DNA of 64,000 bases from Planococcus ruber (GTDB lineage Bacteria > Bacillota > Bacilli > Bacillales_A > Planococcaceae), in contig NZ_JALHAG010000001.1 in assembly GCF_022819085.1 (NCBI RefSeq), positions 331,395-395,394 on the forward strand, in the 5' to 3' direction. Shown one piece after another: positions 63,335-64,000 of the stretch; position 1 is the first letter of the stretch, and each line of letters begins with the position of its first letter. The position numbers were made by a program, and so were the translations under genes. The notes under the pieces were generated by a model. That model ran no database searches and was not told the origin of the DNA. It saw nothing but the letters and a program-made list of their open reading frames with translations.

Positions 63335-64000
63335 ATGGCAAAAGAAATCTTCATGCCAAAACTGAGCAGTACCATGGAAGTGGGAACTTTGCTGCAGTGG
63401 TTCAAAGACGAAGGGGATTCTGTTGATGTGGGAGAGCCTCTTTTCGAAATCATGACCGATAAAATCAACATTGAAGTGGAATCTTATGAAGAAGGCATCT
63501 TGTTGAAAAAGTACTATGCCGAAGACGAAGAAATTCCGATCAATCAGGTGATCGGCTATATCGGCGAAGCCGGTGAAACGGTTCCGGAAGCTTCTCCCGG
63601 CGAATCGGGTGCAGCGTTAAGTGAACTGGGCGACTCCCGGCAGCCTTCTAAGCATGATTTACAGGAAATAGAGATCAGCGAGACTGCGTCGATAAATGAA
63701 ACCGGCGACGGAGATGGAGTGCCGGAGATGGAAAAAATCCGCGCTACGCCGGCAGCGCGCAGAGTGGCCAAAGAAAAAAACGTTACTCTTTCCAAAGTTC
63801 CCGGATCTGGGCCAAAAGGGCGGATTCACCAAAAAGATGTGGCAGACTTTTCACAAGCTGCACCGGCAGCAACTCCGCTTGCTAAAAAAGTGGCAGGAGC
63901 GGAAGGAATTGAGTTGCAGACCGTAACGGGTTCAGGTCCAAAAGGGAAAATATACCGAGCTGATGTGGAAAAAATGAAGCAGCCATCATCCGCTTCGGAA
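63335..64000 (+). CDS. acoC: Dihydrolipoamide acyltransferase E2 component (partial)
   Basis: The first 222 residues of an E2; the window ends before the catalytic domain. Lipoyl domain residues 1-75 with the lipoylated Lys43 in MTDKINIEV. Then an acidic linker and two peripheral E3-binding domains: one around residues 133-168 (RATPAARRVAKEKNV, GSGPKGRIHQKDV) and a second around 178-213 (ATPLAKKVAGAEG, GSGPKGKIYRADV). Most E2s of this kind have one such domain. GGAAGGAGGAGC precedes the ATG. Confidence 0.88.
   Translation, partial: MAKEIFMPKLSSTMEVGTLLQWFKDEGDSVDVGEPLFEIMTDKINIEVESYEEGILLKKYYAEDEEIPINQVIGYIGEAGETVPEASPGESGAALSELGDSRQPSKHDLQEIEISETASINETGDGDGVPEMEKIRATPAARRVAKEKNVTLSKVPGSGPKGRIHQKDVADFSQAAPAATPLAKKVAGAEGIELQTVTGSGPKGKIYRADVEKMKQPSSASE

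Noticed and set aside
61324-64000. Calling the E1/E2 genes the housekeeping pyruvate dehydrogenase
   Set aside because: E1 alpha is closer in pattern to acetoin dehydrogenase AcoA, and the operon lies beside a sugar-alcohol PTS. A branched-chain or other 2-oxoacid complex is not fully excluded.

Overview
The window is a gene-dense chromosomal segment of a low-to-moderate-GC Gram-positive bacterium of the order Bacillales, most likely a member of the Planococcaceae (Planococcus or a close relative). This rests on protein resemblance to Bacillus subtilis orthologues, on the conserved order infB-ylxP-rbfA-truB-ribF-rpsO-pnp and on the ymf-pgsA-cinA-recA-rny-ymdB-ricA-mutS-mutL-miaA-hfq block. 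Sporulation genes found at these positions in B. subtilis (spoVFA/spoVFB beside asd, spoVS between ymdB and ricA, cotE before mutS) are absent, which suggests a non-sporulating or sporulation-reduced lineage. Species-level identity is not provable from the sequence alone. No rRNA, tRNA, CRISPR array or intact insertion sequence was seen, and no gene-free stretch exceeds about 300 bases.

Layout. 1-5.7 kb: translation and RNA genes (infB end, ylxP, rbfA, truB, ribF, rpsO, pnp). 5.9-12.5 kb: an M16 peptidase, asd, RNase J2 and an FtsK/SpoIIIE translocase. 12.7-18.3 kb: a GntR regulator and a complete BMP-type nucleoside ABC importer. 18.4-25.4 kb: ymfF/ymfH peptidase homologues, an SDR, the ACT/P-loop protein YmfK, RodZ, pgsA and cinA. 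25.5-36.7 kb: recA, rny, ymdB, ricA, mutS, mutL, a lipase-like hydrolase, miaA and hfq. 36.8-41 kb: rhodanese, a TRIC channel, a PLP enzyme and glnR-glnA with a GlnR box. 41.1-43.3 kb: a small accessory stretch of short unrecognised genes and a methyltransferase. 43.3-45.4 kb: the SOS locus lexA/yneA-yneB-ynzC. 45.5-56.7 kb: transketolase, yneF, a hydrolase, HMG-CoA lyase, thiolase, ilvA, pyruvate oxidase, a quinone-oxidoreductase-like enzyme and guaC. 56.8-61.2 kb: a catabolite-controlled glucitol-type PTS operon that carries a SAF-domain (COG4091-type) dehydrogenase where a sorbitol-6-phosphate dehydrogenase would be expected, plus a zinc-ribbon protein. 61.2-64 kb: an acetoin/2-oxoacid dehydrogenase operon (E1 alpha, E1 beta, start of E2) cut by the window end.

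The most promising unexplained system is at the right end. The glucitol-type PTS operon has a strong promoter with a CRE site in it, lacks an obvious polyol-phosphate dehydrogenase of the SrlD type, and shares a palindrome (TWACATATGTWA) at the transcription start with the adjacent dehydrogenase-complex operon. This suggests co-regulated uptake and oxidation of a substrate that may not be sorbitol. Other signals worth a second look are a dispersed REP-like repeat family, new candidate operators (GntR, rny, yneF), a DUF3388 protein with a P-loop, an E2 with two E3-binding domains, and a pair of small paralogues in the 41-42.5 kb stretch.
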